From NCBI RefSeq assembly GCF_019236175.1, contig NZ_JAFAJM010000007.1, forward strand, positions 62,001-126,000: DNA of 64,000 bases, given 5' to 3'. Positions 8,558 to 17,574 of the stretch are shown piece after piece (position 1 is the stretch's first letter; each line of letters begins with the position of its first letter). Made by a program: the position numbers and the translations under genes. A model generated the notes under the pieces. The model searched no databases. It worked only from the letters and a program-made list of their open reading frames with translations, and had not been told where the DNA came from. This DNA comes from Chryseobacterium sp. (GTDB taxonomy: Bacteria > Bacteroidota > Bacteroidia > Flavobacteriales > Weeksellaceae).

Positions 8558-9550
8558 ATGAAAAAATTTCTTTTGGGAGCTGGAATTATATTTTTAGCTT
8601 CCTGTAACAACGATGTCAATACTTCCGCGGAACAACCGGAAGCTCAATCCCAACAATCAGCAAGTAAAAGAGTATGTCCTTCAGATTTTATGAGGGATCA
8701 GATTTTAAATTCAGATCCTGCAGCCAGAGCCCGTGTGGAATCTATTGAAAAGTTTACCCAACAGCGCCTTAACGATATCAAAGTAGGTAAAGTACTGGCG
8801 GATGGTACGGTAGAAATTCCTGTCGTATTTAATGTGGTATACAATACGAGCGGTGAGAATGTATCTGACGCAAGATTACAGTCACAGATTGATGTTTTAA
8901 ACAGAGATTATGGGGCCACCAATGCAGATAACAGCAATACACCTTCAGAATTTGTTCCTGTAAAAGCGGGAGATACAAAGATCAGGTTCAAATTGGCAAA
9001 AACAGTCAGAAAACAAAGCAGTGTTACACTTTGGAATCCTGATGAAAATAAAATGAAATCAGCTACTACAGGGATTGCAGCTACGTCACCTGACAATTAC
9101 CTGAATATATGGATTGTTAATAAAATGACTAACGGGACTCTTGGATATGCATATTATCCCGGAACGATCTCGGCTTCTTTAGACGGAGTTGTTATCGGAG
9201 CACCTTATATAGGGACGGGTTCCGGTACCTCAGCACCATTCAACTTAGGAAGAACCGCAACTCATGAGGTAGGACATTACTTGAATCTTCCACACCTTTG
9301 GGGATCGTCTAATACAGGATGTCAGACTGACTATTCTGATGATACTCCGCTTTCTCCCGGTCCAAACTACGGAACTCCTACTTACCCTCTTAGCCGTGCA
9401 TGTGGCGGAGTAAGCCGTTCTCAGATATTCATGAATTATATGGACTATGTAGATGATAAAATTATGGTGATGTTTACCACTAATCAGAGACAGAGAATGC
9501 AGGCTGTAGTTTCTGCATCCGGACCAAGATCAGGGTTAAGACTCTATTAA
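8558..9550 (+). CDS. Secreted zinc metalloprotease, pappalysin-like (peptidase family M43)
   Basis: A 330-residue lipoprotein precursor: the leader MKKFLLGAGIIFLASC ends in a lipobox with Cys16. After a pro-region, the catalytic domain contains the metzincin zinc motif HEVGHYLNLPH (His236, Glu237, His240, His246), followed by the Met-turn region with FMNYMDY. The domain also carries the paired cysteines and acidic calcium-type loops usual for M43B enzymes such as ulilysin and cytophagalysin. It probably degrades extracellular protein or peptides. It is a single-gene unit between two terminators. Confidence 0.9.
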   Translation: MKKFLLGAGIIFLASCNNDVNTSAEQPEAQSQQSASKRVCPSDFMRDQILNSDPAARARVESIEKFTQQRLNDIKVGKVLADGTVEIPVVFNVVYNTSGENVSDARLQSQIDVLNRDYGATNADNSNTPSEFVPVKAGDTKIRFKLAKTVRKQSSVTLWNPDENKMKSATTGIAATSPDNYLNIWIVNKMTNGTLGYAYYPGTISASLDGVVIGAPYIGTGSGTSAPFNLGRTATHEVGHYLNLPHLWGSSNTGCQTDYSDDTPLSPGPNYGTPTYPLSRACGGVSRSQIFMNYMDYVDDKIMVMFTTNQRQRMQAVVSASGPRSGLRLY

Positions 9551-9594
9551 CAATAATCACTTCAATATCAGCGAAATAATTTTTTCGTTATAAA

Positions 9595-9629
9595 AAATTC
9601 ATCTCTACCCAGAGATGGATTTTTTTTTT
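9595..9629 (+). terminator. Terminator of the M43 protease gene
   Basis: A 12-bp stem AAATTCATCTCT/AGAGATGGATTT with one G-U pair and an ACCC loop, followed by an unbroken T-run. Confidence 0.85.
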
Positions 9630-9654
9630 ATTTTTACACGATTTTAAAATAGGG

Positions 9655-11046
9655 ATGAAAAAAATAATATTAGCAGCGAGCTTTTTATTGCATTTAAGCT
9701 GCTATAAAGCACAAGATACATTACAATCTCGTAATCTTGAAAAAGACATTGCACTAATCAATGCAGAAACACCAACACTTATTGAGAATAAAACACCCTT
9801 TTTCCAAAAAGAATGGGTCAAAAAATCAGTAGCTCCTGCCTTACTTTTTACTGCTGCCGCGGCCACATGGGGTGAAAAAGAAAACATCAGAGAAGTCCGC
9901 AACCGCTACCTTCCGACTTTCAAAGCAAGATATGATGATTATTTACAATATGCCCCTGCAGCCACTGTTTACGGATTAAAGCTTGCCGGAGTAAAAGGAA
10001 GAAATAACCTGGGAAGAGCCACACTTTCTTATGTGACAAGTTTAGCCATTATGGGAATCCTGGTCAACTCTATAAAATATACGGCAAAAGTGGAAAGACC
10101 GGATGGATCTAAAAATAATTCGTTTCCGTCGGGGCATGCTGCCATGGCTTTCACCAATGCAAGCTTTCTACATAAGGAATATGGCATGGTAAATCCTGCT
10201 TACAGTATTGCCGGTTATAGTGCTGCGACCTTTACAGGTCTTGGAAGAAATCTTAACAACAGACACTGGCTTCCGGATGTTCTTGCAGGGGCAGGAATTG
10301 GTATTATTTCAACAGAATTAGGATATTTCTTTATTGACAAAATATATAAAAACAAAGGAGATAATTTAAGTATTTTATCCAGAATCCAGGGAAATGACTA
10401 CCCTTCTTTTCTTGCCATAAAATTCGGAGCGGCATTAGGAACTACCAATTTCCTTAAAGAATCTGATCTTGACAACCGGAAACAGGTTGGTTTTGAAGGC
10501 GGGCTTGAGGGAGCTTATTTCTTTTCAAAAAAATGGGGTGTAGGAGGAGATTTCAGTTTCAGCAGCTTTCCTGTAAAACCTATAAAGGAGTCTTTAGACA
10601 ATGATGAAAATTTCGGAAACTACAGCATTATCACCCAGTCTCTGGGCTTCTTAAGTGCAGGAATAGGACCTTATTTTTCTCATGAGTTTTCAGATAAATG
10701 GCAGGTTACCTTAAAAGCTACGGCCGGATATTCTGCGACAGCCAGTGGAAAAGTCTTTATAAAAAGCGATGATATAGATACTCCTACCCATGAGCTTCCC
10801 ATAGCCAGATACAAACCCAAACCGGCTTTCCGCTGGAATACGGGAGCTTCCGTGACCTATAAATTTAACCCGGGATTGGGACTCACTTTATACAGCGAAT
10901 ATAATCAGGTCAAATCTACTATTCGTTATCATTTCAGTGATGAAATTAAAGAAAGTGATGAGCTCAACGAAGAACTTAATCATCTGATCGCAAAAGAAAG
11001 AATCAACTATATAACTTTAGGTCTCAGACTAACTGCCTATTTTTAA
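9655..11046 (+). CDS. PAP2-family phosphatase with C-terminal beta-barrel-like domain
   Basis: A 463-residue secreted or envelope protein with a signal peptide ending near YKAQ. Residues about 50-235 carry all three acid-phosphatase signatures of the PAP2 superfamily: KYTAKVERP, FPSGHA (His161) and GRNLNNRHWLPDVLAG. This type removes phosphate from lipid phosphates such as undecaprenyl diphosphate, phosphatidylglycerol phosphate or lipid A. From about residue 245 to the end there are alternating amphipathic strands with Gly/aromatic turns, ending in an aromatic residue (LRLTAYF), like a small outer-membrane barrel. The fusion roughly doubles the usual PAP2 length. The substrate cannot be told from sequence. 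Confidence 0.85.
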   Translation: MKKIILAASFLLHLSCYKAQDTLQSRNLEKDIALINAETPTLIENKTPFFQKEWVKKSVAPALLFTAAAATWGEKENIREVRNRYLPTFKARYDDYLQYAPAATVYGLKLAGVKGRNNLGRATLSYVTSLAIMGILVNSIKYTAKVERPDGSKNNSFPSGHAAMAFTNASFLHKEYGMVNPAYSIAGYSAATFTGLGRNLNNRHWLPDVLAGAGIGIISTELGYFFIDKIYKNKGDNLSILSRIQGNDYPSFLAIKFGAALGTTNFLKESDLDNRKQVGFEGGLEGAYFFSKKWGVGGDFSFSSFPVKPIKESLDNDENFGNYSIITQSLGFLSAGIGPYFSHEFSDKWQVTLKATAGYSATASGKVFIKSDDIDTPTHELPIARYKPKPAFRWNTGASVTYKFNPGLGLTLYSEYNQVKSTIRYHFSDEIKESDELNEELNHLIAKERINYITLGLRLTAYF

Positions 11047-11049
11047 ATA

Positions 11050-11079
11050 AAAAAGCCTTCAGATTGTTGAAGGCTTTTT
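11050..11079. terminator. Bidirectional terminator between convergent genes
   Basis: A perfect 12-bp stem AAAAAGCCTTCA/TGAAGGCTTTTT with a six-base loop. It has a T-run in both directions and serves the PAP2 gene on the plus strand and the M1 peptidase gene on the minus strand. Confidence 0.92.
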
Positions 11080-11082
11080 ACT

Positions 11083-12948
11083 TTATAATGTTTTGCTGTT
11101 ATCTTCCGGGGTATAATCCATAAAGATATCACCATCCAGTTGCACTGATTTCACTTTCTTCTTGATAGGAATCACAAGATCAGTCATTTTCTGATTTTTT
11201 TCCCATACCGAAGGTGAGAAGTGCAGTTTTTCCGTAGTTCCGTCCTGATAATTCAATAGTGCATCAAACGGAATTGCAAATCCACCTACATTGGCTACGT
11301 TCACAGTAAGCATATCATTCATCTGAGAAGCTCCTGTTACTTTTAAATCAATATAGTTATTGGTATAAAACCAGTTATGGAAAAACCAGTTCAGATTTTT
11401 TCCGGAACCGGAGTTCATCGAATTGAAATAATCCCATGGAACAGGATGTTTACCATTCCAGTTATCCATATAATGATGTAAAGCTTTTTTAAAAAGGTCG
11501 TCTCCCAGATAATCTTTTAAAGCAAGATAAGATAAAGACGCTTTTACATAAGAGTTATTTCCATATCCTGCACCACTCACCTGGGTACTCATGGTAATCA
11601 CCGGTTGATCTTGTTCTGCAGACGGATCAGTAATCCATTTTTTTACACGAAAATTTTTATAGAACTCTTTTGCCCCAGCTTCTCCGTTTTCATCAATTCC
11701 TATCAGATACTCCAATGTTGTAGCCCAGCCTTCATCCATAAAAGCATATCTCGTTTCATTGATTCCCATATAAAAAGGGAAATAAGTATGGGCGATCTCA
11801 TGATCTGCCGTCAGTCTTGCATCTTTAAGATCATCAGGAATACTTGTATCATTAATCATCATTGGATATTCCATATCAGCATATCCCTGGATAGCGGTCA
11901 TTACATTATAAGGATATTCCACACCCGGCCAGTTTTTCGAAAACCAGTCGAGATTATAACGCATCCAGTCTACATAATGCTCAAAGTCTTTCGCTCCGGC
12001 TTTATATCCTGCCTGAACGCTGGCTCTTTTGGATTTCAGCTGAACACTTGCGGCATCCCATACATAGTGATTACTCAAAGCGAAACAGAAATCGGTAATA
12101 TGACTGGCTTTGAATTTCCATACATTCCATTTGTTCTGTTTGGTTACTTTTCCGGATTTCATTTCCTGCTCATTGGCAATACTCATTACCTTATCGCTTT
12201 TCAGGGAAGCTTTATATCTCTTCAAATATTCCGGCTGAAGTACGGCTTCAGGGTTTAGAAAATCACCAGTTGCCCATACCACATAATTCTTGGGAGCCGT
12301 GATTGCGAAGCTATAATCATTAAAGTCATTATAAAATTCCTGTCTGTCTGAATGCGGAAGCATATCCCATCCGTTATAATCATCATATACGGAAATCCTT
12401 GGGAAAGAATAAGCTACATAAAAAGTTTCAGGATCTATTTGCCCCTCTCTTCCACTCTGCACGGAAAGCGGATATTCCCATTCTATTTTTACCTCAGCTT
12501 TTGATTTTGATTTTAAAGCAGATTTCAGCTTCACTTTTTCGACTGTTCCCCAGTCATCACTATCAATGTCATATTTTTCTCCATTTACAATAAATGATTT
12601 GATTTTAAGCCCTGAAGACAAAAAATCTTTAGAAACAAAACCGGATCTTGGAGACTGTGGTTTATGAAGGTTGTTCACAAACCTTATTGCCAGCTCATTC
12701 AGAGTATCCGGACTGTTATTGGTATATACGATTGTTTCTTTTCCGGAAACTACTTTTGTACCGGCATCTACTTTTACATCTACATTATAAATTCCTTTAT
12801 TCTGCCAGTAATTTTTCCCCGGCGCTCCGGAAATATCACGCGTTCCTCTGTCGAAAGCTCTTTTAATATTCCTTGGCATATATAACTCTTGAGCAGACAT
12901 TTGCAATACGGACACTATGATCATCACCCCAGAAAATACTCTCTTCAT
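11083..12948 (-). CDS. M1-family zinc metallopeptidase, secreted (first of two)
   Basis: A 621-residue aminopeptidase-like protein. I chose the ATG at 12948, which begins a clean signal peptide (MKRVFSGVMIIVSVLQMSAQ); the upstream ATG at 13005 lies behind the promoter core. The N-terminal beta domain is followed by a thermolysin-like domain with the zinc motif HEIAH (His383, His387) and the third ligand Glu406 in FMDEGWATTLEYL. The usual GxMEN exopeptidase motif appears as GYADMEYP. It probably trims peptides in the periplasm or outside the cell. A clear paralogue lies at 18497-20431. Confidence 0.9.
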   Translation of the reverse strand: MKRVFSGVMIIVSVLQMSAQELYMPRNIKRAFDRGTRDISGAPGKNYWQNKGIYNVDVKVDAGTKVVSGKETIVYTNNSPDTLNELAIRFVNNLHKPQSPRSGFVSKDFLSSGLKIKSFIVNGEKYDIDSDDWGTVEKVKLKSALKSKSKAEVKIEWEYPLSVQSGREGQIDPETFYVAYSFPRISVYDDYNGWDMLPHSDRQEFYNDFNDYSFAITAPKNYVVWATGDFLNPEAVLQPEYLKRYKASLKSDKVMSIANEQEMKSGKVTKQNKWNVWKFKASHITDFCFALSNHYVWDAASVQLKSKRASVQAGYKAGAKDFEHYVDWMRYNLDWFSKNWPGVEYPYNVMTAIQGYADMEYPMMINDTSIPDDLKDARLTADHEIAHTYFPFYMGINETRYAFMDEGWATTLEYLIGIDENGEAGAKEFYKNFRVKKWITDPSAEQDQPVITMSTQVSGAGYGNNSYVKASLSYLALKDYLGDDLFKKALHHYMDNWNGKHPVPWDYFNSMNSGSGKNLNWFFHNWFYTNNYIDLKVTGASQMNDMLTVNVANVGGFAIPFDALLNYQDGTTEKLHFSPSVWEKNQKMTDLVIPIKKKVKSVQLDGDIFMDYTPEDNSKTL

Positions 12949-12972
12949 AACTATCTTTTTTAAGATTGGTAT

Positions 12973-13005
12973 CAAAAATAGCGAAAATGTGACATTGAAC
13001 AGCAA
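12973..13005 (-). promoter_or_regulatory. Promoter of the first M1 peptidase gene
   Basis: On the minus strand a TTG at 13005-13003 is followed after 22 bases by TATTTTTG (12980-12973), a full match to TAnnTTTG. The -7 element lies 24 bp upstream of the ATG at 12948 and so supports that start. Confidence 0.55.
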
Positions 13006-13054
13006 TTTCTTTTATAGCAATGTTTTATGGATATTAGTTTTTATTTACAATTTG

Positions 13055-15424
13055 CTACAGGCGGTCTTGTTCGTCTGTCTTTTTTATTGTTTTAGCATTT
13101 TTTACGGCCTGATTTCCAAAATTGAATTTCAAAGAGAGTGTAAAACCTTGTGTATCGCTGTAATCTAAAAAATAATTGTCCTGATTAGCATACTGCGTAC
13201 TCACCTTCTGTCCCATAGTTCTGAATATATCATTAAATATAAAACCGGCATCCAGTTTTTTATGAAAGAACTTCCTGTTCATCACAAAATAAGCTGCCCA
13301 AGCACCTGAGATCCGGAAAGTACCCTGTATTCCGGGAGAATAATAGCGATGTCCGACCTCCATTTTCCAGTCGACGTTTTTATCCAGCGTCAGACTTGTA
13401 GAAATATTGGAAACCAAATTCCAAACTTTATTTTTGTACAGCAGTCCGTCCGTACCTTTAAAATAATTTTCATTATGCTCAAGATTTTCTGATACAATGA
13501 GGGTCCACCATGGTTTAATCTGGAAACTCTTATATAAGCTTAATCCAAAAGCTTCTCCTTTCTCTATGTTTGTAAAATAGTAGATCAGACTATTGGTACT
13601 GGGTTGCTGGTAGGAAATTTCCATGGAAGGATAAATCTCTTTACGATAATACAGATCCAGATTCCATTCTTTCCAGGAGTAGGTAAAATTCAGATTGTGG
13701 ATAATTGTCGCTTTCAATTTCGGGTCCCCCTGATAATAAGAAAAAAGATTATAGTAGGATTTTGCAGGATTCAGCCATGAATAGGTAGGTCTGCTGATGC
13801 GCTTTCCATAAGAAATGCCAAATTCCTGCTTGTTTTCTGTGGTATACTGAGCGTACATGGTAGGAAAAAGATTCCAGTATTTATTTTTATTACGATCAGA
13901 GGGTTCAGAAACCACACCTTCGAGATCTGTCATTTCTGCACGAAGTCCGGCTTTGAAATTCCATTTTCCGAGCGTATAACCTAAAGAAGAATAGAAGGCT
14001 AAGTTGTGTTCTTTGTAATCGAAAATGCTGCTTTTATCGGGTCTGTATTGCAGTACTTCATTTTCATTATCAGAAAAAGCCAGTCTACTGTTTGTTTTCA
14101 CGAAACTATATTTCGCTCCCGATTCCCATTCAATTTTTTCATTTTTCCACTGATAATCTGCCTGAGTGGAATAAAGCTTAACATCAGTATTATTCTGAGT
14201 CAAAAAATTTTCTTCACGGGGAGGCTGGCCTGCAAAATTCAGAGAGGTAATTACGCTTTGGTATTTATCTGCGTTATTGGTTGTAAAATAATTAACCCAC
14301 GACAAACTACTTTTTTTATTAAATTTTCTATCAATCTGAAAGCTCACCGCATTGTTAATGGTTCTCGATTGATGATCATTAATTGTTGTATAATCAGACT
14401 CTATAATATCCTGATGATTATAAATTACTGTAGGGACATTATACGTTCCAAAAGATTTCGGCGCAAAAAAACCTGAATAATTGAGACTGATGCCGGTAAG
14501 ACTGTCCAGCGCATATTCTGCATTAAAGTTTAAAGTATTCTGGCTATTGTTTTTATCCTTTCTGTTCATTGTACTGATCCATTTCGTCTGGCTTTCCTGG
14601 TAATTGACATAATCTGTACCTTCCCTGTAATATGTTCCCATTCCTCTGTAATAGCTGGCCATGAGAGAAAGTTTATCTTTTTTATAATATTGGGAAACCC
14701 CGAATACAGCCTTTGCATATTGCGTCTGTATATATTTGGAGGATACAATTCCACGGTATCCTTCTATTTTATTTTTTTTCATGATAATATTGAGGACAGC
14801 ACTTCCTGAAGCTTCATATTTCGCCGGCGGATTGGTAATAACCTCTACTGATTTGATTTCGTCACCCTGAGTATTTTCTAAAAGATTTTTAAGTTCATCG
14901 CCGGTAAGCATTATCTTTTTGTCGTTAATTGTTACCAGAATTCCGGTACTTCCTTTTACGGCAATCACATTGTTATTCACAGTAACATTGGGCGTATTTT
15001 TTAAAATTTCCCAGGCATTTAATGAGGAAATATTAGAATTTTCCACATTCAACTCAAGACGGTCAACTTTTCTTTTCACCAAAGGTTTCTTTTTAGTCAT
15101 AACTATACCTTCTATTTCGTGTGAGTCTTTTTTCAGCACAATATGGAGATCTTTTATTTTTTCCAGATCCAGTTTTTCTTCAACAACAGCATACCCCTGA
15201 TTCTTAATCAGTAATTTGATATTCTGCTCCGAAATCCCTTCTATGAAGAAATTTCCCTGATCATCCGTTTTTAATGTCCTGATTAATTTTTCCCGGCCAT
15301 CATACAACTCGATACTCACCGCTGAAAGTCTTTTATTTTCAGCATTAACGATTACACCTTCCAGCTTCTGTTTCTGAGCAAAAATCAAAATCGGAAGACA
15401 TAAAAAAAGAAGAATTTTATACAT
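13055..15424 (-). CDS. TonB-dependent-receptor-like outer membrane protein
   Basis: A 789-residue outer membrane protein from the ATG at 15424 (MYKILLFLCLPILIFAQ signal peptide). It has an N-terminal carboxypeptidase-regulatory-like beta-sandwich (about residues 20-100), a plug domain with LNAWEILKNTPNVTV and KSVEVITNPPAKYEASGSA, and a long beta-barrel with alternating aromatic strands, as in the Bacteroidota outer-membrane beta-barrel family related to TonB-dependent receptors. No SusD partner is beside it. It is divergent from a kinase/regulator pair across a gap of about 150 bases, so it may be the target of that system. The ligand is unknown. Confidence 0.88.
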   Translation of the reverse strand: MYKILLFLCLPILIFAQKQKLEGVIVNAENKRLSAVSIELYDGREKLIRTLKTDDQGNFFIEGISEQNIKLLIKNQGYAVVEEKLDLEKIKDLHIVLKKDSHEIEGIVMTKKKPLVKRKVDRLELNVENSNISSLNAWEILKNTPNVTVNNNVIAVKGSTGILVTINDKKIMLTGDELKNLLENTQGDEIKSVEVITNPPAKYEASGSAVLNIIMKKNKIEGYRGIVSSKYIQTQYAKAVFGVSQYYKKDKLSLMASYYRGMGTYYREGTDYVNYQESQTKWISTMNRKDKNNSQNTLNFNAEYALDSLTGISLNYSGFFAPKSFGTYNVPTVIYNHQDIIESDYTTINDHQSRTINNAVSFQIDRKFNKKSSLSWVNYFTTNNADKYQSVITSLNFAGQPPREENFLTQNNTDVKLYSTQADYQWKNEKIEWESGAKYSFVKTNSRLAFSDNENEVLQYRPDKSSIFDYKEHNLAFYSSLGYTLGKWNFKAGLRAEMTDLEGVVSEPSDRNKNKYWNLFPTMYAQYTTENKQEFGISYGKRISRPTYSWLNPAKSYYNLFSYYQGDPKLKATIIHNLNFTYSWKEWNLDLYYRKEIYPSMEISYQQPSTNSLIYYFTNIEKGEAFGLSLYKSFQIKPWWTLIVSENLEHNENYFKGTDGLLYKNKVWNLVSNISTSLTLDKNVDWKMEVGHRYYSPGIQGTFRISGAWAAYFVMNRKFFHKKLDAGFIFNDIFRTMGQKVSTQYANQDNYFLDYSDTQGFTLSLKFNFGNQAVKNAKTIKKTDEQDRL

Positions 15425-15559
15425 AATTAAAACCATTTTAAATCACACAAAGCCGTTTACAGCTCATCCTGCGGTGCAAAATTCCATATTAGAAAAGAGA
15501 AATTCGGTTAATGGAAGGTTAATGATCAGTTAATCCCTATTAGGAAAAAACTAAAGTTC

Positions 15560-15567
15560 TATCTTTG
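15560..15567 (+). promoter_or_regulatory. Bacteroidota -7 element directly before the histidine kinase
   Basis: TATCTTTG matches TAnnTTTG fully and ends 6 bp before the ATG at 15574. Transcription would start at or next to the first base of the start codon, so the message may be leaderless. The element also covers the TTG codon at 15565 that could otherwise be read as an earlier start. No good -33 TTG is visible. Confidence 0.5.
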
Positions 15568-15573
15568 TTTTCA

Positions 15574-16896
15574 ATGAATGCCAGAAGTAAATATCTCATC
15601 CCTTTATTCGCTATTCTATTCCTTCTCTTATTGGGAATACAGGGATATTTTATGTATAAAACCTATCAGGTAAAAGAAAGAGATATTTACAGATCCGTTA
15701 ATGACGGACTTGACAGGTTTACAGATGAGCCGGAGAATACCCATGCTCTCCGGGAAATAAAAGATGATTCACTGCAAAAAATCATTATCAGATATTATAA
15801 TAAAGAGATAAATAAGAAGGATTTCGTTCGTCTTTTTACAGAAAACAAAGCTCCTGCAGGCAAAAAACTTTCTCATTATATCAATGAACGGCTTAAGAAA
15901 GACGGCTATAAAATTTCTGCAAGGATTCAGTATACTTCAATAATCCACCTTCCGGACAGTACAAAGCTTATTGATCAACCAATGGTTATTTTTGAAACCA
16001 GGGAAAAAGTAAAAACACCTAAAATCTCCAGCAACAGCAGCTGGGAAACCTCATCTACCAAGAGGCGCGATAGAGACAATGAAGAAGTGGAGAGAAGGGA
16101 TACTTTCTTCGTCAGAAGTCAGACCGCCTTTGAAATTTCAAATATTAAATTTCTTGTTTTTAAAGAACTTGCTTTATTAATCATCTGTTGTATTGCCCTC
16201 CTTTCGGGAGTGTTTGTTCTTTATATTTCCACGATCAGAAATCTGATCACACAGCAAAAACAAGTAGAAGTACTTCATACGGTTGTCGACAATATATCAC
16301 ATGAATTCAAAACACCTATTGCGACTTTAAAAATAGCTTCAAAAACATTGAAAAAAGAATGGAATCCTGAAACACTTCCTCTTATAGACCGGCAGATTCT
16401 CCTCCTCGAAAGTCTGATGTTGCAGCTTCATCAGCATGAAACAGAGGAAGAAAGCAGATACATACAACCTGAAGACTGGAATTTTTTCATACAGGATCTG
16501 GCATTTACTTATCCTGAGACAGACTTTAGTTTTGAAAATAAGGTATCACGGGAACTCCCTTTTCATAAAAACCTCATGGAAACCATTGTGAAAAACCTCT
16601 GCGAAAACAGTGTAAAATATGGCTCTTCAGGAGTCAACATAGACATTTCCAGTTCTGCAGACTATCTGACCATTGAAATTTCCGATAACGGATTAGGGAT
16701 GGAGCATAAAGAATTAAAAAATATTTTTGAGAAATTTTACAGAATACAAACCAACAATATCCACAACAGTAGAGGGCTTGGACTTGGGCTTTATATTGTA
16801 AAAAAAATAATTACAAAATATCAGGGTAAAATAGAAGTTTCCAGCCAGCTTAAAACAGGAACCGTATTTAAAATAGTCATTCCTTATGAAAATTAA
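15574..16896 (+). CDS. Membrane sensor histidine kinase, HisKA type
   Basis: A 440-residue kinase with an N-terminal membrane helix, a periplasmic domain of about 170 residues without a recognisable fold, a second helix near residues 190-215, then a HisKA domain with NISHEFKTPIATLK (His243) and an HATPase_c domain with CENSVKYG, DNGLGM, FEKFYRI and GLGLGLYIVKKI. The ATG at 15574 is preferred over the TTG at 15565, which falls in the promoter. The downstream OmpR-type regulator overlaps by 11 bases. Such pairs in Bacteroidota (RprXY-like) respond to envelope conditions; the signal here is unknown. Confidence 0.93.
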   Translation: MNARSKYLIPLFAILFLLLLGIQGYFMYKTYQVKERDIYRSVNDGLDRFTDEPENTHALREIKDDSLQKIIIRYYNKEINKKDFVRLFTENKAPAGKKLSHYINERLKKDGYKISARIQYTSIIHLPDSTKLIDQPMVIFETREKVKTPKISSNSSWETSSTKRRDRDNEEVERRDTFFVRSQTAFEISNIKFLVFKELALLIICCIALLSGVFVLYISTIRNLITQQKQVEVLHTVVDNISHEFKTPIATLKIASKTLKKEWNPETLPLIDRQILLLESLMLQLHQHETEEESRYIQPEDWNFFIQDLAFTYPETDFSFENKVSRELPFHKNLMETIVKNLCENSVKYGSSGVNIDISSSADYLTIEISDNGLGMEHKELKNIFEKFYRIQTNNIHNSRGLGLGLYIVKKIITKYQGKIEVSSQLKTGTVFKIVIPYEN

Positions 16897-17572
16897 AATC
16901 CTTTTGGCAGAAGATGATCCCGACTTCGGAATGATTCTGAAGCAGTATCTTGAATTGGAAAATTTTGAGGTAGCCTGGTTTCAGAATCCTGAACACATTA
17001 TCCCGTTACTTTCTTCCGATTTTACTTTTCAGATAGGTATTCTGGATATCATGATGCCTAATATTGACGGCTTTTCTCTCGCGAAAATGGTTCTTCAGGA
17101 AAAAAAAGATTTCCCGCTTCTTTTTCTGACAGCCAAAAATCAGAAAATCGACCGGCTCACCGGACTAAAAATAGGGGCCGATGATTATATCACTAAACCC
17201 TGTGATCCTGAAGAATTGGTTTTAAGAATAAAAAATATTCTCAAAAGAACATTATCTGCCACTACCGAAACCTATATAAAGGTTGGAGATTATGCTCTGG
17301 ATACCACCAAGCTTCTGCTTTCCCATCCTTTAGGAAATACACGCCTTACCATCCGTGAACAGGAGCTCATCCTGTATCTCCTGAAACACAACCACATGAC
17401 CATAACAAGAGACAATATCCTGGATAATCTTTGGGACACCAACGATTATTTTACCGGAAGAAGTCTGGATGTTTTTATCAGCAGGCTCCGTAAGTATTTC
17501 AGCCATGATCCTGAAATAAAAATCCAATCCCTCAGAGGAATTGGATTTGAAGTTGATTTTCCTAACAGCTGA
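16886..17572 (+). CDS. Response regulator, OmpR/PhoB family
   Basis: A 228-residue regulator with a receiver domain (acidic patch AEDD, phospho-acceptor Asp54 in ILDIMMPNIDG, Lys in DDYITKPC) and a C-terminal winged helix with LTIREQELILYLLKH, SLDVFISRLRKYF and IQSLRGIGFEV. It is co-translated with the kinase through an 11-base overlap. It ends two bases before the stop codon of the convergent EEP gene. Confidence 0.94.
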   Translation: MKIKILLAEDDPDFGMILKQYLELENFEVAWFQNPEHIIPLLSSDFTFQIGILDIMMPNIDGFSLAKMVLQEKKDFPLLFLTAKNQKIDRLTGLKIGADDYITKPCDPEELVLRIKNILKRTLSATTETYIKVGDYALDTTKLLLSHPLGNTRLTIREQELILYLLKHNHMTITRDNILDNLWDTNDYFTGRSLDVFISRLRKYFSHDPEIKIQSLRGIGFEVDFPNS

Positions 17573-17574
17573 TC

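Noticed and set aside
11605..12258. Plus-strand open frame of 217 codons inside the first M1 peptidase
   Set aside because: It is antisense to the zinc-site region of a clear M1 enzyme; the product has no recognisable motif.
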